From positions 49,348-113,347 of the forward strand of contig JAXHMK010000002.1 in NCBI GenBank assembly GCA_034521495.1: a stretch of DNA of 64,000 nt. Direction: 5' to 3'. The DNA is from Balneolaceae bacterium (GTDB lineage Bacteria > Bacteroidota > Rhodothermia > Balneolales > Balneolaceae). Shown in pieces: positions 42,710-49,945 of this stretch. The number at the start of each line of letters is the position of its first letter. Position 1 is the first letter of the stretch. A model generated the notes under the pieces. The model did not search any database and was not told the DNA's origin. It was given only the letters and a program-made list of their open reading frames with translations. A program made the translations under genes and the position numbers.

Positions 42710-43417
42710 ATGACTTCATCTTTAGCTCTCTTTTTTCTACAAGCTGGGGCTGATGCTGGCTTTTTTAATGTAATCGTCGAAAAATTTAATGAAGGCGGTG
42801 AATTTATGTGGCCTGTATTAATTGCCCTGATTCTCGGTCTGGCTATTTTTCTGGAGCGCATAATAACATTGAATTTAGCTGACATTAATACCAGAAAATT
42901 TGTATTGGAAGTACAACAAGAATTGCAAGAAGGCGGTATCCCGGCTGCACAAGATCTGTGCGCTAAAACTCGCGGGCCAGTAGCATCTGTATTTCAAGCA
43001 GGTCTAATGCGCGCCGATGAAGGGATCGAAGCTGCTGAAAAAGCGATTACAACTTACGGATCTATTGAAATGAGTTTCCTTGAAAGAGGGCTTGTTTGGC
43101 TATCCTTGTTTATTGCAATTGCACCACTTCTTGGATTCCTTGGAACTGTAGTTGGTATGATTGAGGCATTCGATGCTATTGAAGCTGCAGCTGATATTTC
43201 ACCAAGCCTTGTTGCCGGTGGTATTAAAGTTGCACTTTTAACAACAGCTGGTGGACTTCTTGCTGGTATTATTCTTCAAATCGGTTACAATTACTGTGTA
43301 TCTAAAATTGACAGGCTGATTTCCGACATGGAAGAAAGCTCTATTACACTTATTGACTCTATTGTACTCCTCAAAGAAGGCAAACAAATTGTTTCTGAAG
43401 AAGAAGAAACTGAATAA
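42710..43417 (+). CDS. exbB: ExbB/TolQ/MotA-family proton channel protein
   Basis: The 235-residue protein forms the proton-driven stator that energises TonB. Three helices: WPVLIALILGLAIFLERI, LVWLSLFIAIAPLLGFLG with GTVVGMIEAFDAI, and KVALLTTAGGLLAGIILQIG, the last two carrying the family's conserved threonines (GFLGTVVGM, ALLTTAGG). Upstream GGAG is a plausible ribosome binding site. First of four genes: exbB, an 89-residue membrane protein, exbD1, exbD2. It probably powers TonB-dependent receptors such as the one at 49946-52831; TolQ-type function is an alternative. Confidence 0.93.
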   Translation: MTSSLALFFLQAGADAGFFNVIVEKFNEGGEFMWPVLIALILGLAIFLERIITLNLADINTRKFVLEVQQELQEGGIPAAQDLCAKTRGPVASVFQAGLMRADEGIEAAEKAITTYGSIEMSFLERGLVWLSLFIAIAPLLGFLGTVVGMIEAFDAIEAAADISPSLVAGGIKVALLTTAGGLLAGIILQIGYNYCVSKIDRLISDMEESSITLIDSIVLLKEGKQIVSEEEETE

Positions 43418-43458
43418 CGCCTCAAAACCGAAACTCGATTATATAAGAGGATAATTTT

Positions 43459-43728
43459 ATGATTAATAATATAGCAATAGGTTTAGCTTTAGGTCTTATT
43501 CTAATTGGAGTCATTGCCATATTTGTATCAGGAATTAAAAACCTGATCACCGGCAAATCAGATTTCAAAAGAATTGCTGTTATGGTAGTACCAGTCATCA
43601 TTTTTGCCGCATCCTTTGGAATTATGGGAACATTTGTACAAGCAGGTGTGGCAACTATGATATTTATGATATCTCTGATGGTGCTATCTATTTTAGTAAC
43701 CGGAACACGAGGAACACTTAACTTTTAA
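43459..43728 (+). CDS. Small membrane protein in the ExbBD operon
   Basis: The 89-residue protein has three hydrophobic segments (IAIGLALGLILIGVIAIFVS, IAVMVVPVIIFAASFGIM, TMIFMISLMVLSILVTGT) separated by short polar loops. It lies between exbB and the first exbD, 41 and 11 bases from them, so it is surely co-expressed. I do not recognise the family. A part of the ExbBD complex or an assembly factor is likely from context only. Confidence 0.75.
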   Translation: MINNIAIGLALGLILIGVIAIFVSGIKNLITGKSDFKRIAVMVVPVIIFAASFGIMGTFVQAGVATMIFMISLMVLSILVTGTRGTLNF

Positions 43729-43739
43729 ATCAGGTCAAT

Positions 43740-44285
43740 ATGTTAAAGAAAAAGCGAGGCAGAGAAGATGCTGACATACCGATGTCTTCTCTGGCTGATA
43801 TTGCCTTTCTGCTTCTGATTTTCTTTCTGGTTGTAACAACGATAGACGTTGATACAGGCATTGGGTTAATTCTGCCGCCCATTCCCGATGAGACTACAGA
43901 ACCACCACCAGTAAAAGAGCGTAATCTTCTCAATATTCTGGTGAATGCACAGGGAATGGTTCTCATCGACGAAGAACCCGCATCGTTAGCCAATGTTAAA
44001 GACAGAATTAAAACTTTTGTCGACAATAACGGTGTGAACCCCGATCTTTCAGAATCACCTGATGATGCAATTGTTTCGATTAAGACAACTCGGCAAACAC
44101 CGTATAATGTTTATATTGATATGCTTGATGAAGTGATGGGCGCTTATGCCGAATTGCGAAATCAAGCGTCAATGGAACGCTATGGTGTACCGTTCGACTC
44201 ATTTGATGACAATAGTGCTCCAAGAGAGGAGATTCAGGAATTATATCCGAAGAAAATTTCAATCGCAGAACCTGACGAGGGTTAA
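43740..44285 (+). CDS. exbD: ExbD-family protein, first copy
   Basis: The 181-residue protein has a basic N-terminus, one transmembrane helix with the essential proton-carrying Asp20 (SSLADIAFLLLIFFLVV), and a periplasmic domain of about 140 residues (NLLNILVNAQGMVLIDEEPA, VSIKTTRQTPYNVYIDMLDE). It pairs with ExbB to drive TonB. It is longer than usual (about 140) because of an insert of roughly 40 residues with VDNNGVNPDLSESPDDA. Six bases separate it from the second copy. Confidence 0.92.
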   Translation: MLKKKRGREDADIPMSSLADIAFLLLIFFLVVTTIDVDTGIGLILPPIPDETTEPPPVKERNLLNILVNAQGMVLIDEEPASLANVKDRIKTFVDNNGVNPDLSESPDDAIVSIKTTRQTPYNVYIDMLDEVMGAYAELRNQASMERYGVPFDSFDDNSAPREEIQELYPKKISIAEPDEG

Positions 44286-44290
44286 TCTTT

Positions 44291-44737
44291 ATGGCACATT
44301 TTCAAAAGAAACAAGCGAAAACCAGTCAAGCTGTCCCAACATCTGCCATGCCGGATGTTGTATTCATGCTCTTGATCTTTTTTATGGTAACCACTGTTCT
44401 CCGCGAAGTGGAACTGCAGGTACAGGTTGATTACGCGGCTGCAGAAAACATAGAAAAGATTGAGCAGAAACGACTTGTAAGTTACGTTTATATTGGTCCG
44501 AAACGTATGGGTGGTAACCAGGTAGGGGAAACTGCTGTTCAAATTGATGATGCTCTTGTTGACGAAATGGGAGCCATTCGAAATATCATGTACGATAAAT
44601 TGATGGAACAGCCGAGACTTATCGTATCTCTACGGGTTGATAATGATTCTGAGTTTGGCGTTGTGACTGATGTTCAACAGGAACTCAGGCATGCCGGAAC
44701 CCTTAGAATTAACTACTCTACAAGACGCGAGATTTAA
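44291..44737 (+). CDS. exbD: ExbD-family protein, second copy
   Basis: The 148-residue protein is a second ExbD with the transmembrane Asp22 retained (SAMPDVVFMLLIFFMVTT) and a periplasmic domain starting VELQVQVDYAAAENIEKIEQ and ending LIVSLRVDNDSEFGVVTDVQ. Paired unequal ExbDs are common in Bacteroidota and may form a heterodimer within the ExbB pentamer. Last gene of the four-gene unit, followed by a terminator. Confidence 0.92.
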   Translation: MAHFQKKQAKTSQAVPTSAMPDVVFMLLIFFMVTTVLREVELQVQVDYAAAENIEKIEQKRLVSYVYIGPKRMGGNQVGETAVQIDDALVDEMGAIRNIMYDKLMEQPRLIVSLRVDNDSEFGVVTDVQQELRHAGTLRINYSTRREI

Positions 44738-44761
44738 TTATTTAACTTAATTTTATCATTC

Positions 44762-44801
44762 AAAGGCATCTATCCTTATAGGGTAAATGCCTTTTTTATT
44801 T
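44762..44801 (+). terminator. Rho-independent terminator between exbD2 and thiL
   Basis: AAAGGCAT-CTATCCTTATAGGGTAA-ATGCCTTTTTTATTTTTTT; the T-run ends five bases before the thiL ATG, so thiL must be read from a promoter within or very near this hairpin, or by readthrough. Confidence 0.85.
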
Positions 44802-44805
44802 TTTT

Positions 44806-45831
44806 ATGGATTCAAACGATTTTCAACAGATTAAGGACTTAGGCTTTTCTACACTCATTGAAAAGTTTACAAATTATACCGGGAAACAAAGAGAAGAGAT
44901 AGTACAAGGTATTGGTGATGATGCCTCACTTTATAAAGAACGGGATGGTAATCTTACGGCTGCTTCATCAGAAATATTTCTGGAAGGAATTCATTTTGAT
45001 GTCACCTATACGCCCCTGAATCATTTAGGATATAAACTGGTTACGGCGGCTGTGAGTGATGTTTATGCTATGAATAGTGAACCGGTTCAAATACTTGTCA
45101 GTCTTGCCGTTCCCAATAAATATTCAGTTCAAATGATAGAGCAGTTGTACAAAGGAATTGATAAGGCGTGTACTGATTACCAGGTACAGCTAACGGGTGG
45201 GGATACCACAGCCTCTCACCAGATGTTGGCAGTATCCGTTACGGTTTTGGGATCATCGCCAAAAGAAAATATTATACTTAGAAGTGGTGCAAATCATGAA
45301 GATATGATTTGTGTGACAGGAGATCTGGGATCTGCAATTGCAGGACTTAGAATTTTAATGCGTGAGAAGAAAGAGTGGCAGGAACAGAAATCTGAACGCT
45401 TTCAACCGGAATTGGAGCCCTATGAATTTGTTGTTCAACGACAACTTGTTCCGAAGGCTCGTAAAGATTTTGCTGATGTTTTAACGGTATGGCAAGACAA
45501 GCCTTCCAGTCTTATTGATGTTACCCAGGGATTGATTGCAGATTTAAAGGAAATTGCAAAAAGCTCTGGATTAGGAGCAGAAATTTATTCTCCTGCTGTA
45601 CCAATAGCACTCGAAACACGTAACGTGGCAGACGAAATGAAAGAAGATGTAGACAAGTACGCTTTTTACGGTGGAGAAGATTTCGAAATGCTTTTTACGC
45701 TCAGTGAACCACAAGTCGAAAAACTAAAAGCAGAGTTTGAAGATTTTTCTGTGATTGGAAAGATGTCGAACGAATTTAATGAGCTTAGAATTAATACCGG
45801 AGAGGACAAAACAATTAAATTCGAACTCTAA
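44806..45831 (+). CDS. thiL: Thiamine-monophosphate kinase-like protein (ThiL), altered motifs
   Basis: ThiL makes thiamine diphosphate from thiamine monophosphate and ATP. The 341-residue protein aligns end to end with the family: GIGDDAS (35-41), EGIHFDVTYTPLNHLGYKLV, VSDVYAMNSEPVQILVSLAV, LTGGDTTASHQMLAVSVTVL, VTGDLGSAIAGL, and AFYGGEDFEMLFTL. Two places usually conserved differ: the segment normally TD-x-L-V-E-G-x-HF reads SSEIFLEGIHF (54-64), and the normal DISDGL reads DVTQGLIADL (238-247). Asp38 and Asp39 are kept. Activity might be changed or another acidic residue (Glu56) may substitute. It starts right after the exbD terminator. Confidence 0.88.
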   Translation: MDSNDFQQIKDLGFSTLIEKFTNYTGKQREEIVQGIGDDASLYKERDGNLTAASSEIFLEGIHFDVTYTPLNHLGYKLVTAAVSDVYAMNSEPVQILVSLAVPNKYSVQMIEQLYKGIDKACTDYQVQLTGGDTTASHQMLAVSVTVLGSSPKENIILRSGANHEDMICVTGDLGSAIAGLRILMREKKEWQEQKSERFQPELEPYEFVVQRQLVPKARKDFADVLTVWQDKPSSLIDVTQGLIADLKEIAKSSGLGAEIYSPAVPIALETRNVADEMKEDVDKYAFYGGEDFEMLFTLSEPQVEKLKAEFEDFSVIGKMSNEFNELRINTGEDKTIKFEL

Positions 45832-45957
45832 ATATTCGCATAAAATCCATTATTGTTCGTTGAATAGAGCAACTTTAATAAGTGCTTCTTCTCTTCATAA
45901 AAAATTGTTTCAAAAAAGAGTTATATTTAAGGCTCTTTTGATATCTAAATTGTAGAA

Positions 45958-48054
45958 ATGCCGAAAAAAAATTTCCCCCCAAAAAAATCATCTAATCAAG
46001 ACAAAAAAAACAGTAAGAAAACACCACGTTTTCCGATCTGGATTTATGTTGTCTTATTTCTGGTGCTCATAGCATTCAACCTGTACTTTGTTCCCGGAAA
46101 CAGTTCCGAAAGAATTAAATACAGTGAATTCCTTGAGTATGTAGAAGAGGGATATGTAAAAGAAATTACGATCACCAATCAGGTTGAAATCCTGGGAGAT
46201 TATTCAGAAAAAGCCTTCGAAGAGGGATTAGTTGAACGTCCAACTGAAAATGAAAATAGCTGGACAAGTACATCTGAAGGATCAACCGGTTCATTTTCAA
46301 CAACTATGCTTGAAGGAGATGAAATCAGATCCCTTCTTGACGAAAACAATGTTGTTTACGATGTGCGGATTGAAGAAGACTGGTTCAGTGGAATTTTGAT
46401 CTGGCTGATACCAATTGCACTCATTATTATTTTCTGGATCTTTATTTTCCGCCGAATGAATCCTGGTCAACAGGTATTGAATATTGGAAAAAACAAAGCC
46501 TCACTATACGATAAACAAACCGAAAGTAAAGTTTCTTTTAAAGATGTAGCGGGATTAGAGGAAGCCAAAGCAGAAGTGGAAGAAGTTGTAGAATTTTTAA
46601 GTAATCCACAGAAGTTTACAAGACTTGGGGGTACACTGCCTAAAGGTGTTCTATTGGTTGGCCCTCCAGGAACTGGTAAAACATTATTAGCGAAAGCTAC
46701 GGCTGGTGAAGCCGAAGTTCCATTCTTTTCACTCAGTGGATCAGATTTTGTTGAGATGTTTGTGGGTGTTGGGGCCGCACGAGTTCGCGATCTATTTAAA
46801 CAAGCCAAAGAAAAAGCACCTTGTATTGTATTTATTGATGAAATTGATTCCATCGGGCGAACACGTGGCCGTGGAATGGCAATGAGTTCCAATGATGAAC
46901 GGGAAAATACGCTCAACCAGTTGCTAAGTGAAATGGACGGATTCAATTCCGACAAAGGCGTAATTATTATGGCTGCAACCAACCGTCCGGATATTCTCGA
47001 TTCAGCATTATTGAGACCGGGCCGATTTGACCGCCAAATAATGATTGACAAACCCGATCTAAAAGGAAGAATGCAGGTCTTAGAAGTTCACTCAAGAAAT
47101 CTTGAATTGTCTGATAACATCGACCTGAAAGTACTTGCATCACAAACACCAGGTTTTGCCGGCGCAGAATTGGCCAATCTTTGCAACGAAGCGGCTCTTT
47201 TTGCTGCCCGACGAGACAAAGACAAAGTTGAGATGGTAGATTTTCAGGATGCAATTGAACGCGTGGTAGCCGGGCTTGAAAAGAAAAATAAATTGATCAG
47301 TCCACACGAACGTAAGATTGTTGCCTTTCACGAATCGGGCCATGCCATAGTTGGGTGGATGCTCGAATTTACCGATCCTGTTTTAAAAGTGAGTATTGTG
47401 CCAAGAGGTTTTGCTGCATTGGGTTATACTTTGCAGACACCGCTTGAAGACCGGTTTTTAATGACGACCGAGGAACTTGATGATAAGATTTGTGCGCTTT
47501 TAGGAGGACGGGTAGCTGAAGAAATTGTCTTTGGAAAAGTATCGACCGGTGCACAGAACGACCTTGAACGTATTACAAATATGGCATTTGCAATGGTTGC
47601 TGAATATGGTATGAGCCAGGAACTTGGATACCTTTCATTGAAAGATTCCAGCAGCCCGGAAAACAGCTATGGTTTTAACAAGAAGTATTCCGAGCATACA
47701 GCTCGACAAATTGATGAGGCTGTTCGCGGGATTATTCAGCGTAATTACCAGCGCACGTTCGACCTGCTCAAAAAACATGAAGACAAACTTAAAGTAATGG
47801 CTGAAACTCTTCTTGAGAAAGAAGTATTGAATCACCACGAGCTGAGAGAGATGCTGGGTGACCGGCCAAGTGGTAATTATCCTGAGGGAATTTTTGAAGA
47901 TCCTTCTTCCGACAGTTCAATTACAAACGGATCGCCAAATGTAATTGATCATGATAAGAAAAAAACAACCAACGGAGCCAACAAAGTTGATGAACAGAAA
48001 AAATCAGAGAAAGAAGAAGAGATAGAGAAGAATGAAGAGGAAGAGCAAAAGTAA
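45958..48054 (+). CDS. ftsH: ATP-dependent zinc metalloprotease FtsH
   Basis: The 698-residue inner membrane protease degrades damaged or unassembled membrane proteins. Order: N-terminal helix (about 26-45), periplasmic domain with [20 protein letters not shown], second helix (about 146-164), AAA domain with Walker A GPPGTGKT (235-242), Walker [13 protein letters not shown] and [13 protein letters not shown], then the zinc protease motif HESGH (His458-His462) and [13 protein letters not shown]. The C-terminal 60 residues are hydrophilic and Lys/Glu-rich. A hairpin CAAAAAAGAG...CTCTTTTG (45911-45940) lies just upstream. Confidence 0.97.
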   Translation: MPKKNFPPKKSSNQDKKNSKKTPRFPIWIYVVLFLVLIAFNLYFVPGNSSERIKYSEFLEYVEEGYVKEITITNQVEILGDYSEKAFEEGLVERPTENENSWTSTSEGSTGSFSTTMLEGDEIRSLLDENNVVYDVRIEEDWFSGILIWLIPIALIIIFWIFIFRRMNPGQQVLNIGKNKASLYDKQTESKVSFKDVAGLEEAKAEVEEVVEFLSNPQKFTRLGGTLPKGVLLVGPPGTGKTLLAKATAGEAEVPFFSLSGSDFVEMFVGVGAARVRDLFKQAKEKAPCIVFIDEIDSIGRTRGRGMAMSSNDERENTLNQLLSEMDGFNSDKGVIIMAATNRPDILDSALLRPGRFDRQIMIDKPDLKGRMQVLEVHSRNLELSDNIDLKVLASQTPGFAGAELANLCNEAALFAARRDKDKVEMVDFQDAIERVVAGLEKKNKLISPHERKIVAFHESGHAIVGWMLEFTDPVLKVSIVPRGFAALGYTLQTPLEDRFLMTTEELDDKICALLGGRVAEEIVFGKVSTGAQNDLERITNMAFAMVAEYGMSQELGYLSLKDSSSPENSYGFNKKYSEHTARQIDEAVRGIIQRNYQRTFDLLKKHEDKLKVMAETLLEKEVLNHHELREMLGDRPSGNYPEGIFEDPSSDSSITNGSPNVIDHDKKKTTNGANKVDEQKKSEKEEEIEKNEEEEQK

Positions 48055-48181
48055 AACACTACCTTCTTTTTAAATCGACTTCTCTATAAAGATAAATAAC
48101 TGATATTTATAACTTTATATAGAAGTAATTTATTTCATCTTTACGATAACATTAAGATCTTATTAAAGAACAAGAGAGTTT

Positions 48182-48200
48182 TGTTATCATTTTCATAACA
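48182..48200. promoter_or_regulatory. Short palindrome upstream of the lipoprotein/TonB pair
   Basis: TGTTAT-CATTTTC-ATAACA is a 6-bp inverted repeat about 80 bases before the lipoprotein start and 22 bases before the larger hairpin. A regulator binding site is possible. Confidence 0.35.
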
Positions 48201-48222
48201 TTGGATTAACCTGCCTGTAACA

Positions 48223-48278
48223 TTGTAAGAATATTTTACGAGTGTTATTTAAAACACTCATAAAAACAATTCTTACAA
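48223..48278 (+). promoter_or_regulatory. Two-level leader hairpin ending two bases before the lipoprotein ATG
   Basis: TTGTAAGAAT (48223-48232) pairs exactly with ATTCTTACAA (48269-48278), and inside GAGTGTT (48240-48246) pairs with AACACTC (48253-48259) across a six-base loop. In the mRNA this would mask the start codon region. It also argues that translation starts at 48281 and not at the upstream ATG at 48242. Confidence 0.6.
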
Positions 48279-48280
48279 AT

Positions 48281-49795
48281 ATGAATTTCAAATCAATACT
48301 AACACTCACTTCCAGCGTACTGCTGGCATTCACACTTCTGGTTTCTTGTAGCGATGATAATAATGGATCATCAGATGCTAACCCTCCAAGTGTAACAGCG
48401 CCCCAAGCTTCCTCTAATCCTAATCTGATTATTGGTGAGGCCACTGACGTTACATTTAATATAAATGTTCCAGGTGGTTACGCTTCCTCAAGTGTTGAGG
48501 CAACGAACGGTACAGCATCCATTTCATCAGAGCCGTCCGCTGGTTCAACAAGTGGACAGGTTGTTGTTAACTTCACAGCCAATACTTCAGGTGCTGCAAC
48601 AATTACTCTTACAGTTACTGATGAAGATGGAATGTCTGATGATGCAACAACAGCTATTACAATTGGTGAAGAATCATCAGAAGTTTTGCTAACAAGCAAT
48701 ATTACGTCTGATACAACCTGGGAAACAGGAAAAATCTACATTTTAGGTGGCCGAATTGCAGTTGAAGCCGGTGTAACTCTTACCATTGAACCTGGAGTTA
48801 TCGTGAAAGGTGAAGCAGGGTCAGGCGCAAACGCTACAGCGCTTTTGGTAGCGAGAGACGCAATGTTGAACGCGAATGGTACAGCAGACGCTCCTATCAT
48901 TTTCACTTCAGTGGCTGATGAAATCACTCCTGATGATGTAGCTGCCGGTAACTTTGGAAGTCCAAATCTTGATCCTGATGTTAACGGACTTTGGGGCGGT
49001 GTAATCGTATTAGGAAATGCACCGATTTCTGCTTCCACATCACCAACTCAAATTGAAGGTATCCCGGCATCCGACACAAACGGACTCTACGGCGGTGATG
49101 ACCCAACAGAAAGCTCAGGAACGATTAGATACATCTCTATTCGCCATGGTGGTGCCAACATTGGTGAAGGAAATGAAATTAACGGCCTTACCTTAGGCGC
49201 CATTGGATCGGGTACAGTTGTTGAAATGGTTGAAGTTGTAGCGAACCAGGATGACGGTATTGAATGGTTTGGCGGAAACGTTAGCGTAGATGGCATTGTG
49301 AGCTGGAACGTAGGAGATGATGGACTCGACACCGACCAGGATTGGATCGGTACGGCATCTAACTTCCTGATTGTCACTCCAGGTGGTCATGGATTCGAAT
49401 TGGACGGGCCTGAAGGTGATACAAATCGTGGATGTTTTACGCTAACAAACGGTATCCTGTATGCAGGTGACAATATTGTAAGTACGGTTGACTTCGATGA
49501 GAATACCAATGCTGGTTTAACGGATGTGTACTTCTATGGCTTTAGCCCCTCTTATGGTGCAACTGAATCATTCAAACCGGTACCAAATTTCGGTGGAGAC
49601 GGTAACTGTGAATCTGCGAATTGGGAATATACTCTCGCAGAAGGTGGAGCTCCTGCTGAGGATATCTTTACCGGTGTACCGACTGAGATTTTAACCGAAG
49701 TTTCCGTCAATGGTAACAGTGTTGGGCCAAATGTGGCAGATTTTAGCTGGACATGGGCCAGCCAGTCCGGAGCACTCAGTTCAATCGGACTCTAA
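48281..49795 (+). CDS. Surface lipoprotein with Ig-like and beta-helix-like regions
   Basis: From the ATG at 48281 the 504-residue precursor has a lipoprotein signal with lipobox LLVSC (Cys23). A first part (about 30-140) looks like a cadherin/Ig-type beta sandwich (GQVVVNFTANTSGAATITLT, VTDEDGMSDDATTAI). The rest is a Gly/Asn/Asp-rich repeat region like right-handed beta-helix proteins (GVTLTIEPGVIVKGEAG, LWGGVIVLGNAPIS, GDDGLDTDQDWIGTASNFLI). Similar lipoproteins commonly accompany a TonB receptor in Bacteroidota, as here: the receptor begins 150 bases downstream after a hairpin. Substrate capture for that receptor is the natural role but is inference. Confidence 0.85.
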   Translation: MNFKSILTLTSSVLLAFTLLVSCSDDNNGSSDANPPSVTAPQASSNPNLIIGEATDVTFNINVPGGYASSSVEATNGTASISSEPSAGSTSGQVVVNFTANTSGAATITLTVTDEDGMSDDATTAITIGEESSEVLLTSNITSDTTWETGKIYILGGRIAVEAGVTLTIEPGVIVKGEAGSGANATALLVARDAMLNANGTADAPIIFTSVADEITPDDVAAGNFGSPNLDPDVNGLWGGVIVLGNAPISASTSPTQIEGIPASDTNGLYGGDDPTESSGTIRYISIRHGGANIGEGNEINGLTLGAIGSGTVVEMVEVVANQDDGIEWFGGNVSVDGIVSWNVGDDGLDTDQDWIGTASNFLIVTPGGHGFELDGPEGDTNRGCFTLTNGILYAGDNIVSTVDFDENTNAGLTDVYFYGFSPSYGATESFKPVPNFGGDGNCESANWEYTLAEGGAPAEDIFTGVPTEILTEVSVNGNSVGPNVADFSWTWASQSGALSSIGL

Positions 49796-49822
49796 ATTAG
49801 CTCTGATAATGCAATTCAATAC

Positions 49823-49859
49823 TGGCTTATTTCCGGTTTTTACAATCGGAAGTAAGCCA
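49823..49859 (+). terminator. Intercistronic hairpin between lipoprotein and TonB receptor genes
   Basis: TGGCTTATTTCCG (49823-49835) pairs with CGGAAGTAAGCCA (49847-49859) with one mismatch. No T-run follows, so partial attenuation or mRNA end protection is more likely than full termination. Confidence 0.5.
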
Positions 49860-49945
49860 TTCTTAAACGATCTACCAATCTATATCTCAAATTCAATTCG
49901 TTATTTGATAAAAATAAACAGCCGTTAAAATCACAAAAAATGATT

